A DNA stretch of 64,000 bases, from assembly GCA_028868735.1 (NCBI GenBank), contig JAGWTW010000001.1, positions 1 through 64,000 on the forward strand, given 5' to 3'. Source of the DNA: Hyphomicrobiales bacterium. GTDB lineage: Bacteria > Pseudomonadota > Alphaproteobacteria > Rhizobiales > Beijerinckiaceae. Below the pieces are notes generated by a model that saw nothing but the letters and a program-made list of their open reading frames with translations, ran no database searches and was not told the origin of the DNA. Below are positions 33,866 through 42,673 of this stretch, one piece after another. Both the position numbers and the translations under genes were made by a program. Each line of letters begins with the position of its first letter. The first letter of the stretch is position 1.

Positions 33866-33883
33866 ATTATAAAAGATTGGCGA
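33866..33883 (+). promoter_or_regulatory. AT-rich recurrent motif upstream of the PLD nuclease gene
   Basis: ATTATAAAAGATTGGCGA, 73 bp before the ATG at 33956. TTGTCC lies 17 bp before TATAAA, so here the motif could contain a sigma70-like -10. Confidence 0.5.
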
Positions 33884-33955
33884 GACCCGCGCTACCGGCT
33901 TGCTCCCTAGGCGAGCGCGACGGGCGCCTGGACGGGGTCGAAGAGGTCGATTGCA

Positions 33956-34513
33956 ATGAAAGCACCTTTCGGCGCCGCGGCTCTCGCGGCTTTGTTGATC
34001 TCGTGTTTCGGCCATGCGGCGGCGGAAAAGGCCAGCACGGTGCAGATCTATAGTGCCCCGGAGATGAACCTGACCGAAGTCGATCGTTCGATCCTCGATC
34101 AAGTCGGCGTCGGCGGACATATCAATTTCGCAGCTTATGTGCTGAGCGACTACTCGATCATCAACTCCCTGCGCAGCGCGGCCGAGAAAGGCGCTCGCGT
34201 CAGGCTCTATCTCGATCCTCGGGAGCTCGCACGGTTGACCCTTTCGCCCGACCATCCGTTCGTGAAACTGGCTCACACGCGCAACGTCGAAATCAAGGTG
34301 AAGTCGGCCGACGAAGGATTGATGCATCTGAAGGCCTATTCCGTGAACGGCGTCATGCTCCGGACAGGTTCGGCGAACGAGTCGCGTTCCGGCCTCGAGC
34401 GGCAGGACAATGATTTGGTCATCATCACGGACAAAGGCGTGGTGACGACGTTCGATCGCAAGTTCGAAGCGATGTGGGCGCGACCGTCAAATTTGGGGTT
34501 CTCGTATCCTTGA
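33956..34513 (+). CDS. Secreted phospholipase-D-family nuclease
   Basis: 185 residues: signal peptide (GAAALAALLISCFGHAAA) and one PLD domain with the HKD motif HLKAYSVNGVMLRTGSANES, as in the small endonuclease Nuc of conjugative plasmid pKM101, which acts as a dimer. Expected to be periplasmic and to degrade nucleic acid without metal. ATG at 33956. Such genes often sit in plasmid transfer regions; the target here is unknown. Confidence 0.82.
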   Translation: MKAPFGAAALAALLISCFGHAAAEKASTVQIYSAPEMNLTEVDRSILDQVGVGGHINFAAYVLSDYSIINSLRSAAEKGARVRLYLDPRELARLTLSPDHPFVKLAHTRNVEIKVKSADEGLMHLKAYSVNGVMLRTGSANESRSGLERQDNDLVIITDKGVVTTFDRKFEAMWARPSNLGFSYP

Positions 34514-34607
34514 CGGCGTGAGGGACTGCGATTGGGAATGGCGCGGGCCGAATCAGCCCGCGGGCAGGGAAGGGAACGCTAGGGCAGGAGGTCTCGGGGG
34601 CCCTCCA

Positions 34608-35528
34608 TCAGACCGGCAAGCAAAACAGCGATTGAACCGCCGACGCCTTCGTCGCGTCGACCGCCTCCAGCCACAGCTGCGCAAAATCGTGACCGGCTGT
34701 CGCTGGCCAACAGAGATCCGCGTCGAGTTCCGGATGCCGGTTGAAGAACGAGAGGGCGGAAGCGAGGCCTGGCGCGTCGTGATCCGCGAAGATCGTCACG
34801 CGCTTTATGACTTCGGGCAGGGCGATGACGTTGAACCGCTCGTTCCCAAGTGTCGCCCACACCGGCAAGCCATTGTGAAGGAGGGAGGCGCCCCAGGACG
34901 TCTCGAACCCTTCGGCAAGGCCAATATGCCGCGCGGCCGGCGCGGTGCGCAATGCGCCCTGGCCGAGCGGTCCGATTGCGCGGCGCGGCGCTTTGACGTC
35001 GGCTTTGCGCTGGCCGCTCGGGTCAAGGAAAGTCAGTTCTACCGCGACGATCTCCCGTGACGGCGCTTGAACGGCGGCCATCAGGGATGGAAGACGAATG
35101 CCGGTTTCCCGACCGTAGCGATAGGAAGGAAGAAAGCGAATGGTCAGCGGCGGCGGCTGCACAAACCCACGCGCGCGCAGATATGTTTCGGCTGGCGTGC
35201 CAGCGACCGGGCGCCCGGAACGCCACAGTTTTCGCGCGAGTTCGGAAGTGGTGCGCGTCGCCTTCGGCAGCCGCGGGGCAGGGCGGTCGCGGACCGACCG
35301 CTCGAACGCGTCGAACCCGAGCTTGTTGATCGCCGAGATTATGTCGAGCGGCCTACAGCCTGCGAAGCAATGGAACAAAATCGTGTTGCGGCCATCGGAG
35401 ACGCCGAGGGAAGGCCGAAGGTCGCCGCGCCGCTTGCCGTGTGTGGGAACCGGACAGCGGCAGAGATAGCCTGTGCCCTCGGGTCTACCGCCGAGGATCC
35501 TCGCAATCTCCGCTGCGGTGGCCTTCAT
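34608..35528 (-). CDS. Toprim-domain primase-like protein
   Basis: 306 residues. N-terminal zinc-ribbon-like CRCPVPTHGKRRGDLRPSL with HCFAGC, a middle domain (RARGFVQPPPLTIRFLPSY), and a Toprim domain (HIGLAEGFETSWGASLL with the conserved Glu, VTIFADHDAPG with DxD-like Asp-His-Asp). This is the arrangement of plasmid/phage P4-type primase proteins without a helicase domain. It may prime DNA synthesis on the transferred strand. It ends 94 bp from the PLD gene, convergent. Confidence 0.8.
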   Translation of the reverse strand: MKATAAEIARILGGRPEGTGYLCRCPVPTHGKRRGDLRPSLGVSDGRNTILFHCFAGCRPLDIISAINKLGFDAFERSVRDRPAPRLPKATRTTSELARKLWRSGRPVAGTPAETYLRARGFVQPPPLTIRFLPSYRYGRETGIRLPSLMAAVQAPSREIVAVELTFLDPSGQRKADVKAPRRAIGPLGQGALRTAPAARHIGLAEGFETSWGASLLHNGLPVWATLGNERFNVIALPEVIKRVTIFADHDAPGLASALSFFNRHPELDADLCWPATAGHDFAQLWLEAVDATKASAVQSLFCLPV

Positions 35529-35541
35529 GCTTCTGAGCCGG

Positions 35542-36171
35542 TCAGCGCACGCCCGCCGAGCCGCCGGCGGCTCGCATCAGAATGGTGTTTGGGTAGGGCA
35601 GGTCCCTGGCCGCCCATAACCCGCGCTTGTTCTTTTGTGCGTCCGACTCGGCGACGGCGTATTGGAAATTGATCGGCTTGCCATTCGCGTCGATCGCTGC
35701 GAAAGCAAAGCCCTGCGTGATGAGAACGGTTCCGAGGTCGAGCGTCGTTTTGCCAACGTGGGCTGCGCAAACGCTGTAGATCACGGGCGGTGAGCCGGAC
35801 CTGGCGATCGCCGTGCAACGCGGCTTCGTGTCCCTGATGAGCGCCGAAAAATAGGCCAATGAAGCCTCGCCGCAGTCGCCTTTGACGCCGGCGGCGTTCG
35901 TGAAATTCGTGCCGCGAATGCAGGACTGCACGCCATAGAGGCGAAACGTCTGGCCAGCCTGGTCCCAGGTATCGCCGGTCTGGAGCGAAACCCCGCTTTG
36001 CGCAATTTCGAAAACCGGCATGGCCCTCGACTGCGGTGCGGCCGCGGCCGGCTGGCTTTGCAATGCCTGTGCGAGTTGGATCGGGAGGATCGCGCGGCCG
36101 GCGGCGCCGGCGACCGAAGCGGTTACGCTGGCGAGTGCTGCTGTTGTAGCGATCCAGGAAATTGGTCGCAT
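35542..36171 (-). CDS. Secreted thermonuclease-like protein
   Basis: 209 residues with signal peptide (WIATTAALASVTASVAGAAG). The body has the SNase-like order VSLQTGDTWDQAGQTFRLYG, GDCGEASLAYFSALI and a C-terminal QKNKRGLWAA, the RG-W segment typical of staphylococcal-nuclease-fold proteins. Some catalytic Arg/Glu positions are not obvious, so activity is uncertain. ATG at 36171 begins the signal peptide. It is in a minus-strand run of secreted proteins (35542-38710). Confidence 0.65.
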   Translation of the reverse strand: MRPISWIATTAALASVTASVAGAAGRAILPIQLAQALQSQPAAAAPQSRAMPVFEIAQSGVSLQTGDTWDQAGQTFRLYGVQSCIRGTNFTNAAGVKGDCGEASLAYFSALIRDTKPRCTAIARSGSPPVIYSVCAAHVGKTTLDLGTVLITQGFAFAAIDANGKPINFQYAVAESDAQKNKRGLWAARDLPYPNTILMRAAGGSAGVR

Positions 36172-36176
36172 ATCGG

Positions 36177-36932
36177 TCAGCCGACGTTCGAAGGAAGTTG
36201 CAATGGGGCGTCGCCAGGCGAGGGTGAGATCGCGCTGCCGGGCGTTGTGAAGCCGCCGGGGCAATTGGTTCCGCCGGACCCATTTTGACAAGTCGCGGCG
36301 GCCTGATTGATCTTGCCTTGGATCGCCTGTCCCCACGAACAGATGCTTTGATTGTTGCCGTCGAGATTCGCAGTTCCGTTCGAGAGCGTTGCGCTCGTCG
36401 CTCGAACACCGCCATTGCCCGCGCTTGGGCACGCGCCGCCGTTCGCCTGCATGAAACTGATGTCGTTCCTGCAAATGCCCGGCCCGAATTGAAAGCACGC
36501 CGCCATCATGCCGGGCGTGACAGGCGTGCCCCCGATTGAACTGTTGTTGGCGAGCAATTGATAACCGCCAGACGTGTTCGAGTTCCCGACCTGCTGCGCC
36601 CAAATATCGACCTGCTGTTGCAGCGGGAGGTTCATATATTGCTCAGGCGTCATTCCATCAGGCAGATTGCTCCGCGTGAGCTGGAGCACGCCGAAATTAT
36701 TTCCGTTGGACTCGCATGTGTTTCCACTGGATTCGGCGAGACCGGCGCCGCCAAAATTGCAGGAGTTCGATTGCAGAGTTGAATTCGCGGTCGGCGAATT
36801 CTGAACCGCCTGCGCAATGTCAGCCGCCGAGTATTGCTGATTGGCGCATCCGGCGGCCAAATAGGCGTCGGCGTCCGACACGGACACAAGCACCAGCGTC
36901 AGACAGCAAGTCAGCAGATTTCCTATTCGCAC
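36177..36932 (-). CDS. Secreted protein with a lysozyme-like segment
   Basis: 251 residues from a GTG: signal peptide (LLTCCLTLVLVSVSDADA), then GAGLAESSGNTCESNGNNFG-VLQL, a pattern like the Glu...GLMQ region of lytic transglycosylases, followed by an Asn/Gly/Ser-rich tail with Cys residues. It could help a secretion channel cross peptidoglycan, next to VirB1. The GTG at 36932 is chosen for the signal peptide and an upstream GGAG. The family assignment is an inference. Confidence 0.55.
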   Translation of the reverse strand: MRIGNLLTCCLTLVLVSVSDADAYLAAGCANQQYSAADIAQAVQNSPTANSTLQSNSCNFGGAGLAESSGNTCESNGNNFGVLQLTRSNLPDGMTPEQYMNLPLQQQVDIWAQQVGNSNTSGGYQLLANNSSIGGTPVTPGMMAACFQFGPGICRNDISFMQANGGACPSAGNGGVRATSATLSNGTANLDGNNQSICSWGQAIQGKINQAAATCQNGSGGTNCPGGFTTPGSAISPSPGDAPLQLPSNVG

Positions 36933-36949
36933 GTAAGACGGCTCCGCCC

Positions 36950-37483
36950 TCAATTTGATGGGATTGTGAAAGACGCGTTGGACTGATTCTTTTGACCATC
37001 GATCACATCGGCAAAGGTGAGCTGCCTGGTTGTCGGATCGAAATTGGCGATCGTCATGAACTGCGTTCGTGCATTGCTGCTGGCGTCGTAGCCGGCCTTT
37101 CCACGTCTTGACGCGACAACGAACGCCGGCCATTCCTTGAGAATGCGAACCTGCGCGCCGTTCACTTCCGCCACGCGAGCCGGGCAAGTCCGCAAGTTCT
37201 CTTTTGGCGTCGTTCCGCAATCTGCGTCGAGGACGGTGACAACGATCGTGCGGCCATTGAGAGTGAAGGCCGTCGAGAACACGTCACTTTCCAGCTTCAG
37301 CGACCTGTCGACGTTTGCCTGGAGATATTTTCGGAATGCGAGAAGCTTCGGAACGCGATCCTGCCATATCTTAGCTTGCAGATTTGGTTGCGACAGGGAG
37401 AAGGGAGTCGCGGTCAGCCGCTGCGAAACGATATGTTGAGCAAACGCCGAGAGCGGAATGAGAACGGCAATGGTCGAAAGCAT
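36950..37483 (-). CDS. Secreted protein of unknown function
   Basis: 177 residues with signal peptide MLSTIAVLIPLSAFAQ. The mature part holds two Cys (DADCGTTPKENLRTCPARV) probably bridged, and ends with strand-rich GQKNQSNASFTIPSN. GAGGA precedes the ATG at 37483 by 8 bases. It lies 17 bp before the next gene of the same minus-strand run. No family recognised. Confidence 0.6.
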   Translation of the reverse strand: MLSTIAVLIPLSAFAQHIVSQRLTATPFSLSQPNLQAKIWQDRVPKLLAFRKYLQANVDRSLKLESDVFSTAFTLNGRTIVVTVLDADCGTTPKENLRTCPARVAEVNGAQVRILKEWPAFVVASRRGKAGYDASSNARTQFMTIANFDPTTRQLTFADVIDGQKNQSNASFTIPSN

Positions 37484-37679
37484 GATCGTCTTCCTCGCGT
37501 GAGCAAACACGCGTGGCGGACGGCAGGCGATCGGCGGCGTCAAGGGTTGCGCAGCAAGCGTAGCGTCCCCTTGACGCGACAAGCCAACGCCTGCCGTACA
37601 AGCGGAGCGGTCCGTGCTCACGATATGCGAGGGAGACGCTTTCATGGCGTTGTTCTTTCTTCCGCTCTGCCAAACGCGG

Positions 37680-38372
37680 TCATTGCCGGACCCCGGTATT
37701 CGACGGGCGTAGCGGCACAGTCTGTGCGCATTGCGCAATATCGGTATGCGAGACTGTGTAACGGATCTTGAAGGCGCGCAAATTCACGTCGTAAGACGCT
37801 TGTGTCATCGTCGCTGTCGAGTCTTCGACCGGCCCTTGTCCTGTTTTCAGCAGATAGCAAGCGGCTCCATCCGTGATGGCGTATCGAGAGCCTTCGAACG
37901 TCGCGAGCCGCATCGGGCAGATTTTGATGCGCGTGCCTGGCGACGGCGATGGATATTCGTCGGTGCAAACCGACGGCGTATAGAGGACCGAGAGCGCGAC
38001 GAGTTTCGTCTGGAAGTTTGCGGAAAAATGCCATTCCTGCGCGCCGCGATTCCCGACCGCATAGCTCATGCGCGGCGCCTCCGGCCTCTGACCAGGCAAA
38101 AGCGGCGGAGGCGGCTTCGCGTTGCTCTCGTCCAATCTGTCTTGCCAGATCGACGCGTATGCTTCGGATTCTCCGCGCGGAAACATGAGATCGTTGTAGA
38201 TGACGGGACGCCATCGCTCGGGGTCAGCGGTGTATCGCGTGGAGGGCAGGGCGCCGAGTCCGCCTGAGCCCGCAGCCGCGGTGGCCGGAGCTTGAGAAAT
38301 CTGCGCGCTTGCGTGGGCAACCGGCGTCAGCTCTAGCGTAGCGAGAATAACGCCGACGGTGGACCGCCTCAT
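37680..38372 (-). CDS. Secreted protein of unknown function
   Basis: 230 residues with a signal peptide (TVGVILATLELTPVAHASAQ). Contains YNDLMFPRGESEAYASIWQD, a Pro-rich linker (KPPPPLLPGQRPEAP) and Cys residues in SVCTDEYP, KICPMRL, GAACYLL and AQCAQTV. The start at 38372 overlaps the upstream small membrane protein by ATGA, so the two are cotranslated. Not recognised; likely part of the cell-envelope side of the transfer region. Confidence 0.6.
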   Translation of the reverse strand: MRRSTVGVILATLELTPVAHASAQISQAPATAAAGSGGLGALPSTRYTADPERWRPVIYNDLMFPRGESEAYASIWQDRLDESNAKPPPPLLPGQRPEAPRMSYAVGNRGAQEWHFSANFQTKLVALSVLYTPSVCTDEYPSPSPGTRIKICPMRLATFEGSRYAITDGAACYLLKTGQGPVEDSTATMTQASYDVNLRAFKIRYTVSHTDIAQCAQTVPLRPSNTGVRQ

Positions 38373-38710
38373 GCACGACGCCTCACAAGGCGTCGTGCGC
38401 CGCCACGAAGGGCGATCCACGCCAATCGCCAGAGCGCAAAGACGGTCGCCGCCAGGACTGTAGTTGGAGCCAGGACGAGTAACGCCGTTCCATTCCCGCG
38501 CAACGGCGTGACGGCGTCGGGAAACATCGCCGCGTTCAGAAGCCACTCGACGGGATAGAGAACCGTGCCGAATATCTGGAGGGGGACCGTATCCAACCAT
38601 CCGACGACGAGAACCCCACCGAGCAAGGCCAATGGCAGCGCAATCTCGCCCACGGTGAACTGCGGCGCCGAGACCTCGCAAACATATTGGTGGTCCGGCG
38701 TTTTTCGCAT
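38369..38710 (-). CDS. Small inner-membrane protein
   Basis: 113 residues with two long hydrophobic segments (IALPLALLGGVLVVGWL, about 23-39, and ALLVLAPTTVLAATVFALWRLAWIAL, about 76-101) and a basic C-terminus (GGARRLVRRRA). First gene of the minus-strand secreted-protein run, overlapping the next by 4 bp. A tandem copy of the AT-rich motif lies about 95 bp upstream. Unknown function. Confidence 0.6.
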   Translation of the reverse strand: MRKTPDHQYVCEVSAPQFTVGEIALPLALLGGVLVVGWLDTVPLQIFGTVLYPVEWLLNAAMFPDAVTPLRGNGTALLVLAPTTVLAATVFALWRLAWIALRGGARRLVRRRA

Positions 38711-38801
38711 CTTGATCTCCGAATGGTTCGTTTCGGTGTGACACGCGGCTCGCGGTCGCCGCTGTTTCAGTCGCTCGCACGCTTGCGCGAAAAACCTTCT
38801 A

Positions 38802-38836
38802 TCGCCATTTTTTTATAATTGCCACTTTTTTATAAT
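38802..38836 (-). promoter_or_regulatory. Tandem pair of the AT-rich recurrent motif
   Basis: Plus strand TCGCCATTTTTTTATAAT (38802-38819) is followed by TTGCCACTTTTTTATAAT (38819-38836), two copies with a 17-bp period. On the minus strand they read ATTATAAAAAAATGGCGA toward the gene at 38710. The other side is virB1 (start 38887), so the pair may control both divergent operons. Confidence 0.55.
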
Positions 38837-38886
38837 CCCGCTACAGAAGCGTGGATTGGCCGAGCGATTGGGCCGGGGATTTGGCG

Positions 38887-39612
38887 ATGCGCATAGCTCT
38901 CGTTCTGTTTCTCACCGCACTTCCGGCGGCCGGTTTCGCTGGGGAACACAGGGGCGGCCATGGCTCGGCTCCTGTGCGCGTGGCCGCGATCTCGGGTGAT
39001 TCGCAGACAGCGCCGACCGCGCCTCTGGTTGCAGGCGGGAAACCTTGCGAAGGCGGCATGGATGAAGCGAGCCTTCAGGAACTCGTGCGCGAAGAAGCAA
39101 AAAAACTGAGCGTCGACGAAAAGCTGGCGCTCGTCATTCTCAATATCGAGTCGAACGACGGCGCCGACCTCAACTCGTCGAAGGGGGCGCGTGGCCCCAT
39201 GCAGCTCATGCCAGCGACTGCTGCGCAGTACGGCGTGACGGATATTTGCAACCCCGTCGAGAATGTCCGCGGAGGCCTGCGATACCTCAGGGATCTGTCC
39301 GCACAGTTCGACGGCAATTTGATGCTGATCGCTGCTGCCTACAACGCTGGCAGCGAGCGTGTATATCGAGCAAACGGCGTTCCGCCGATCTCGGAAACCG
39401 TGCGCTATGTCGCAGCCGCCGCCAACAAATATTACGGGCTCAACGCACTCGCCGCGCGCCACGGAAAAGGGCAGGCGCCTACATCACGCGAAACGTCCTC
39501 GACTGTGGATTACGTCGCCTCGACCCCCGCCGCGAAGGTCGGCGGGCAGGGACAGCAACGATGGATTGGCGGCACCGTTCTCTACGTCAGCCCTGAGGAA
39601 GGAGATAAGTAA
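38887..39612 (+). CDS. virB1: VirB1-like lytic transglycosylase
   Basis: 241 residues: signal peptide (MRIALVLFLTALPAAGFAG), then a GH23 transglycosylase domain with catalytic Glu in LVILNIESNDGAD, GARGPMQLMPATA and AAYNAGSERV. It opens the peptidoglycan for assembly of the secretion channel. The ATG at 38887 follows GGGGA by 7 bases; an earlier in-frame ATG (38851) would not give a signal peptide. First gene of the virB operon, 0 bp from virB2. Confidence 0.9.
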   Translation: MRIALVLFLTALPAAGFAGEHRGGHGSAPVRVAAISGDSQTAPTAPLVAGGKPCEGGMDEASLQELVREEAKKLSVDEKLALVILNIESNDGADLNSSKGARGPMQLMPATAAQYGVTDICNPVENVRGGLRYLRDLSAQFDGNLMLIAAAYNAGSERVYRANGVPPISETVRYVAAAANKYYGLNALAARHGKGQAPTSRETSSTVDYVASTPAAKVGGQGQQRWIGGTVLYVSPEEGDK

Positions 39613-39933
39613 ATGAGGAGTGATAGGGTCGCCAACACGCTGCTTGTCGCTGCGCTTGTCGGTATCGCGATCGTTGCAAGCTCTGAGAGCGCATTTGCGA
39701 CGTCGGCTACATTTCAGCCGCTCAATACCGCGCTCACGAGCGTCCTTCAATTCATGACAGGCACGTTTGCGACGACTGCAGCGACAGTCGCAGTGGCCGC
39801 TGTCGGCTTTCTTGCCCTCACGTCTCGCATTCCGTGGTCCTGGGCGTTCGCCGTCGTGATCGGAGTCGCGCTGATCTTCGGCGCCTCGCAGATCGTGCAA
39901 TCCCTTACGAGCGGCATGGGGTCGGGCGGCTGA
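39613..39933 (+). CDS. virB2: VirB2-like pilin
   Basis: 106 residues: long signal (TLLVAALVGIAIVASSESAFA) and two hydrophobic helices (FATTAATVAVAAVGFLALTS and FAVVIGVALIFGASQIV) joined by a short basic loop, the layout of type IV secretion pilins. Major subunit of the conjugative pilus. GGAGATAAGTAA precedes the ATG. The stop overlaps virB3 by one base (TGATG). Confidence 0.88.
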   Translation: MRSDRVANTLLVAALVGIAIVASSESAFATSATFQPLNTALTSVLQFMTGTFATTAATVAVAAVGFLALTSRIPWSWAFAVVIGVALIFGASQIVQSLTSGMGSGG

Positions 39934-40226
39934 TGCAACCGCAGGCGAGGCCCCGTCTCGATCCGTTGGTGGGTGGCCTTACGAGGCCGCCCATGATGCT
40001 GGGCATTCCCTATGTCCTGTTCGTCGTCGAATTCTGCCTGGTCGTTCTGATCTTCATCAATACCAAGAACCTGTTGATGTTCCTGCTGCTGATCCCGATC
40101 CATGGGATCGCCTACGCGCTCACGGTCAGGGACAATCGCTTCGTCGACATCATTCTCGTTCGCTTCGGGAGGTGTCCGGTGACGCGGAATCATCGCTTTT
40201 GGTGCGGCGACTCCTACAAACCCTAA
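39933..40226 (+). CDS. virB3: VirB3-like inner-membrane protein
   Basis: 97 residues; family pattern RPRLDPLVGGLTRPPMMLGI at the N-terminus, then two close hydrophobic segments (PYVLFVVEFCLVVLIFI, LLMFLLLIPIHGIAYAL). The ATG overlaps the virB2 stop, so the 39933 start is used rather than the longer frame from 39834. Works with VirB4 in the inner-membrane complex. Confidence 0.88.
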   Translation: MQPQARPRLDPLVGGLTRPPMMLGIPYVLFVVEFCLVVLIFINTKNLLMFLLLIPIHGIAYALTVRDNRFVDIILVRFGRCPVTRNHRFWCGDSYKP

Positions 40227-40237
40227 AGGGAGCGAAC

Positions 40238-42673
40238 GTGGCGAAGCTCGCTAAGCACATTCTGCAATCCCTGTCGTTTAGCCGCGTGAACGCCAAAGAG
40301 GCGGCCATTGCGAAGCATGTCCCGTATCTGCGGCATGTCGCAGAGGACATGGTGAAGACCAAAGACGGCCATTTCCTGATGGTCGTGAAGATCGACGGCT
40401 TCTGCTTTCAGACCGCCGACCAGGCGGAAATCGACATGCGCCTGTCGAGCCGGAACACGCTGATCCGATCGATGAACGACAGCCGTTTCGCCATTTGGTC
40501 GCACATCGTCCGACGCGAAGTCCGGCCGCATATCGGCGGTGATTTCGACAATTGGTTCTGCGGCGAGCTGGATCGCCGCTACATGGAGGCGCAGATCGAC
40601 AAACGGATGTTTGTCAACGACCTGTACGTGACGATCCTGCGTCGCGGGTTTCAGGGCAAGGTCGGCATGGCCGACACCGTCACGAACCTGTTCCGGAAGA
40701 GCATGGGCGTCGACGCCAACGAAATCGAGCGCGAGGCCAGGCGCGAGCTGCGGGATACCGTCAACAATTACTGCAAGGAAATGGCGAGTTATGGCGCACG
40801 CATTCTCGGGTGCTCCATGCGCAATGGCGTCGTCTGCACCGAAGTCGGCGAATTTCTCGCGCAATTGATGAACGGCGGCGCGCCCCTTTCGATGGCGCTG
40901 CCCCGCATGGCTTTGGACGAATATCTCCCGACGAAGCGCATCACCTTCGGCAAGAAGGCGTTGGAAATGCGGGGCCTGACCGAGGCCGATACGCGTTTTG
41001 CGAGCATGCTCTCAATCCGCGAATATCCGGCCTATTCGGGCGCCGGGATGCTCGACGGCCTCTTGCGCATCCCGCACGAGCTGATCGTCTCGCAGTCCTT
41101 CTCGCTTGAGGACCGCGCCCCCGTCATGTCGCATGTCGCGAAGGTCCAAAGGCAGATTTCGGCTTCGGACGAGGCGGGGACCGAGGTCGAGACGGCGATC
41201 AACGTCGCGCGCAATGAGCTCGTGACCGGCCAGACTGTCCTTGGCTATCATCATCTGACGGTATGCGCTCTTGGCCACCGACTGCGCGATCTCGAAAACT
41301 GCGTCCAGGCCGCGACGCAGGAGCTGCAGAATTTCGGAACTATCGTCGTCCGCGAGGACATGAACGCCGAGCCCGCCTTTTGGGCGCAGCTCCCCGGCAA
41401 TTTCAGCTATATCGCGCGAAAATCGCTGATTTCGTCCCGAAACTTCGTCGCCTTCGCCTCCCTTCACAATTTCGCGGTCGGAAGGCCGGACGGCAACCGT
41501 TGGGGGCCGGCGATCGCAATCCTGGAGACGACCAGTCAGACGCCGTACTACTTCAACTTCCATCGCCGTCAGGTCGGCAATTTCACCGTGACCGGGCCGA
41601 CTGGCAGCGGCAAGACCGTTGGCCTGGGCTTCCTGCTGTGCGAGGCCTTCCGGATCACGCCGCGACCGCGCGTGGCGTTCTTCGACAAGGACCGGGGCGC
41701 GGATCCTCTTATTCGCGCGATGGGCGGCAGCTACGAGGTCCTGCAGCCGGGCGTTCCGACCGGATTCAATCCGCTGCAGCTTCCCGGCAGCCCGGAGGAT
41801 CGGAAGTTTCTGGAAGACCTGCTGAAATTCATGGTGCGGCCTCGTGACGGGTCCGACCTCGGCGCGCAGCAGATCAAGATCATCGAAAGCGCCGTCGACC
41901 AGATCTTCGGCGTCCCTTTTCGCGAGCGGCGCTTTGCGGACGTGGCCCATCTGCTTCGCGGCGCGGAGCGTCAGGGGCAAGAAGACCTTGCTTCTCGCTT
42001 CGACGTGTGGACCAAGGCGCGCGGTTGGCTGTTCAACAATCCGGAGGACACCTGGTCCGCAGCGAACGGCATCTTCGGTTTCGACATGACGAAGGTGCTC
42101 GACGACGACGATATCAGGACCGCCGCGCTCGGCTACATCTTCCACCGCATCGAAGGCATGATGGACGGCCGGCCGATGATGCTATTCATCGACGAGGGCT
42201 GGAAGATCCTGACCGACGACAAGTTCTCGGACTTCCTTAACGACAAACTGAAGACGATTCGCAAGCTCAACGGAATCGTGGGCTTCGGAACGCAATCGGC
42301 GAAAGACATCGTGTCCTCGCCGATGGGCCACACGCTACTCGAGCAGACGCCGACCAACATCTTCTTCCCCAACCCGAAGGCCGACGAGCAGAGCTACATC
42401 GGCGGCTTCAAGCTTTCGGAACGCGAGTTCGAGTGGGTGGTGAACACGCATCCAGACTCGCGCCAATTCCTCATCAAGCATGATCAGGACTCGGTGATCG
42501 CGCGCCTCGACCTCTCGTCGATGCCCGATTTCGTGAAAGTCCTATCCGGCAACGTCGACAGCGTCCACGAGCTCGAAGAGGTTCGCGCGAGAGTGGGCGA
42601 TGATCCCCGCGTGTGGCTGCCTCTCTTCTGCGGGTGGAAGGCAAAGCGTCAGGAGGTCGCCGATGCTGCGTAG
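40238..42673 (+). CDS. virB4: VirB4 ATPase
   Basis: 811 residues. N-terminal VirB4 domain, then P-loop TGPTGSGKTVGLG near residue 455 and Walker B MLFIDEGWKIL near 650; FGTQSAKDIVSSP is the typical downstream block. It powers pilus biogenesis and substrate transfer. The GTG at 40238 is preceded by AAAGGGAG; an in-frame ATG at 40172 would overlap virB3 by 55 bp. The gene end overlaps the next start by 11 bp. Confidence 0.93.
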   Translation: MAKLAKHILQSLSFSRVNAKEAAIAKHVPYLRHVAEDMVKTKDGHFLMVVKIDGFCFQTADQAEIDMRLSSRNTLIRSMNDSRFAIWSHIVRREVRPHIGGDFDNWFCGELDRRYMEAQIDKRMFVNDLYVTILRRGFQGKVGMADTVTNLFRKSMGVDANEIEREARRELRDTVNNYCKEMASYGARILGCSMRNGVVCTEVGEFLAQLMNGGAPLSMALPRMALDEYLPTKRITFGKKALEMRGLTEADTRFASMLSIREYPAYSGAGMLDGLLRIPHELIVSQSFSLEDRAPVMSHVAKVQRQISASDEAGTEVETAINVARNELVTGQTVLGYHHLTVCALGHRLRDLENCVQAATQELQNFGTIVVREDMNAEPAFWAQLPGNFSYIARKSLISSRNFVAFASLHNFAVGRPDGNRWGPAIAILETTSQTPYYFNFHRRQVGNFTVTGPTGSGKTVGLGFLLCEAFRITPRPRVAFFDKDRGADPLIRAMGGSYEVLQPGVPTGFNPLQLPGSPEDRKFLEDLLKFMVRPRDGSDLGAQQIKIIESAVDQIFGVPFRERRFADVAHLLRGAERQGQEDLASRFDVWTKARGWLFNNPEDTWSAANGIFGFDMTKVLDDDDIRTAALGYIFHRIEGMMDGRPMMLFIDEGWKILTDDKFSDFLNDKLKTIRKLNGIVGFGTQSAKDIVSSPMGHTLLEQTPTNIFFPNPKADEQSYIGGFKLSEREFEWVVNTHPDSRQFLIKHDQDSVIARLDLSSMPDFVKVLSGNVDSVHELEEVRARVGDDPRVWLPLFCGWKAKRQEVADAA

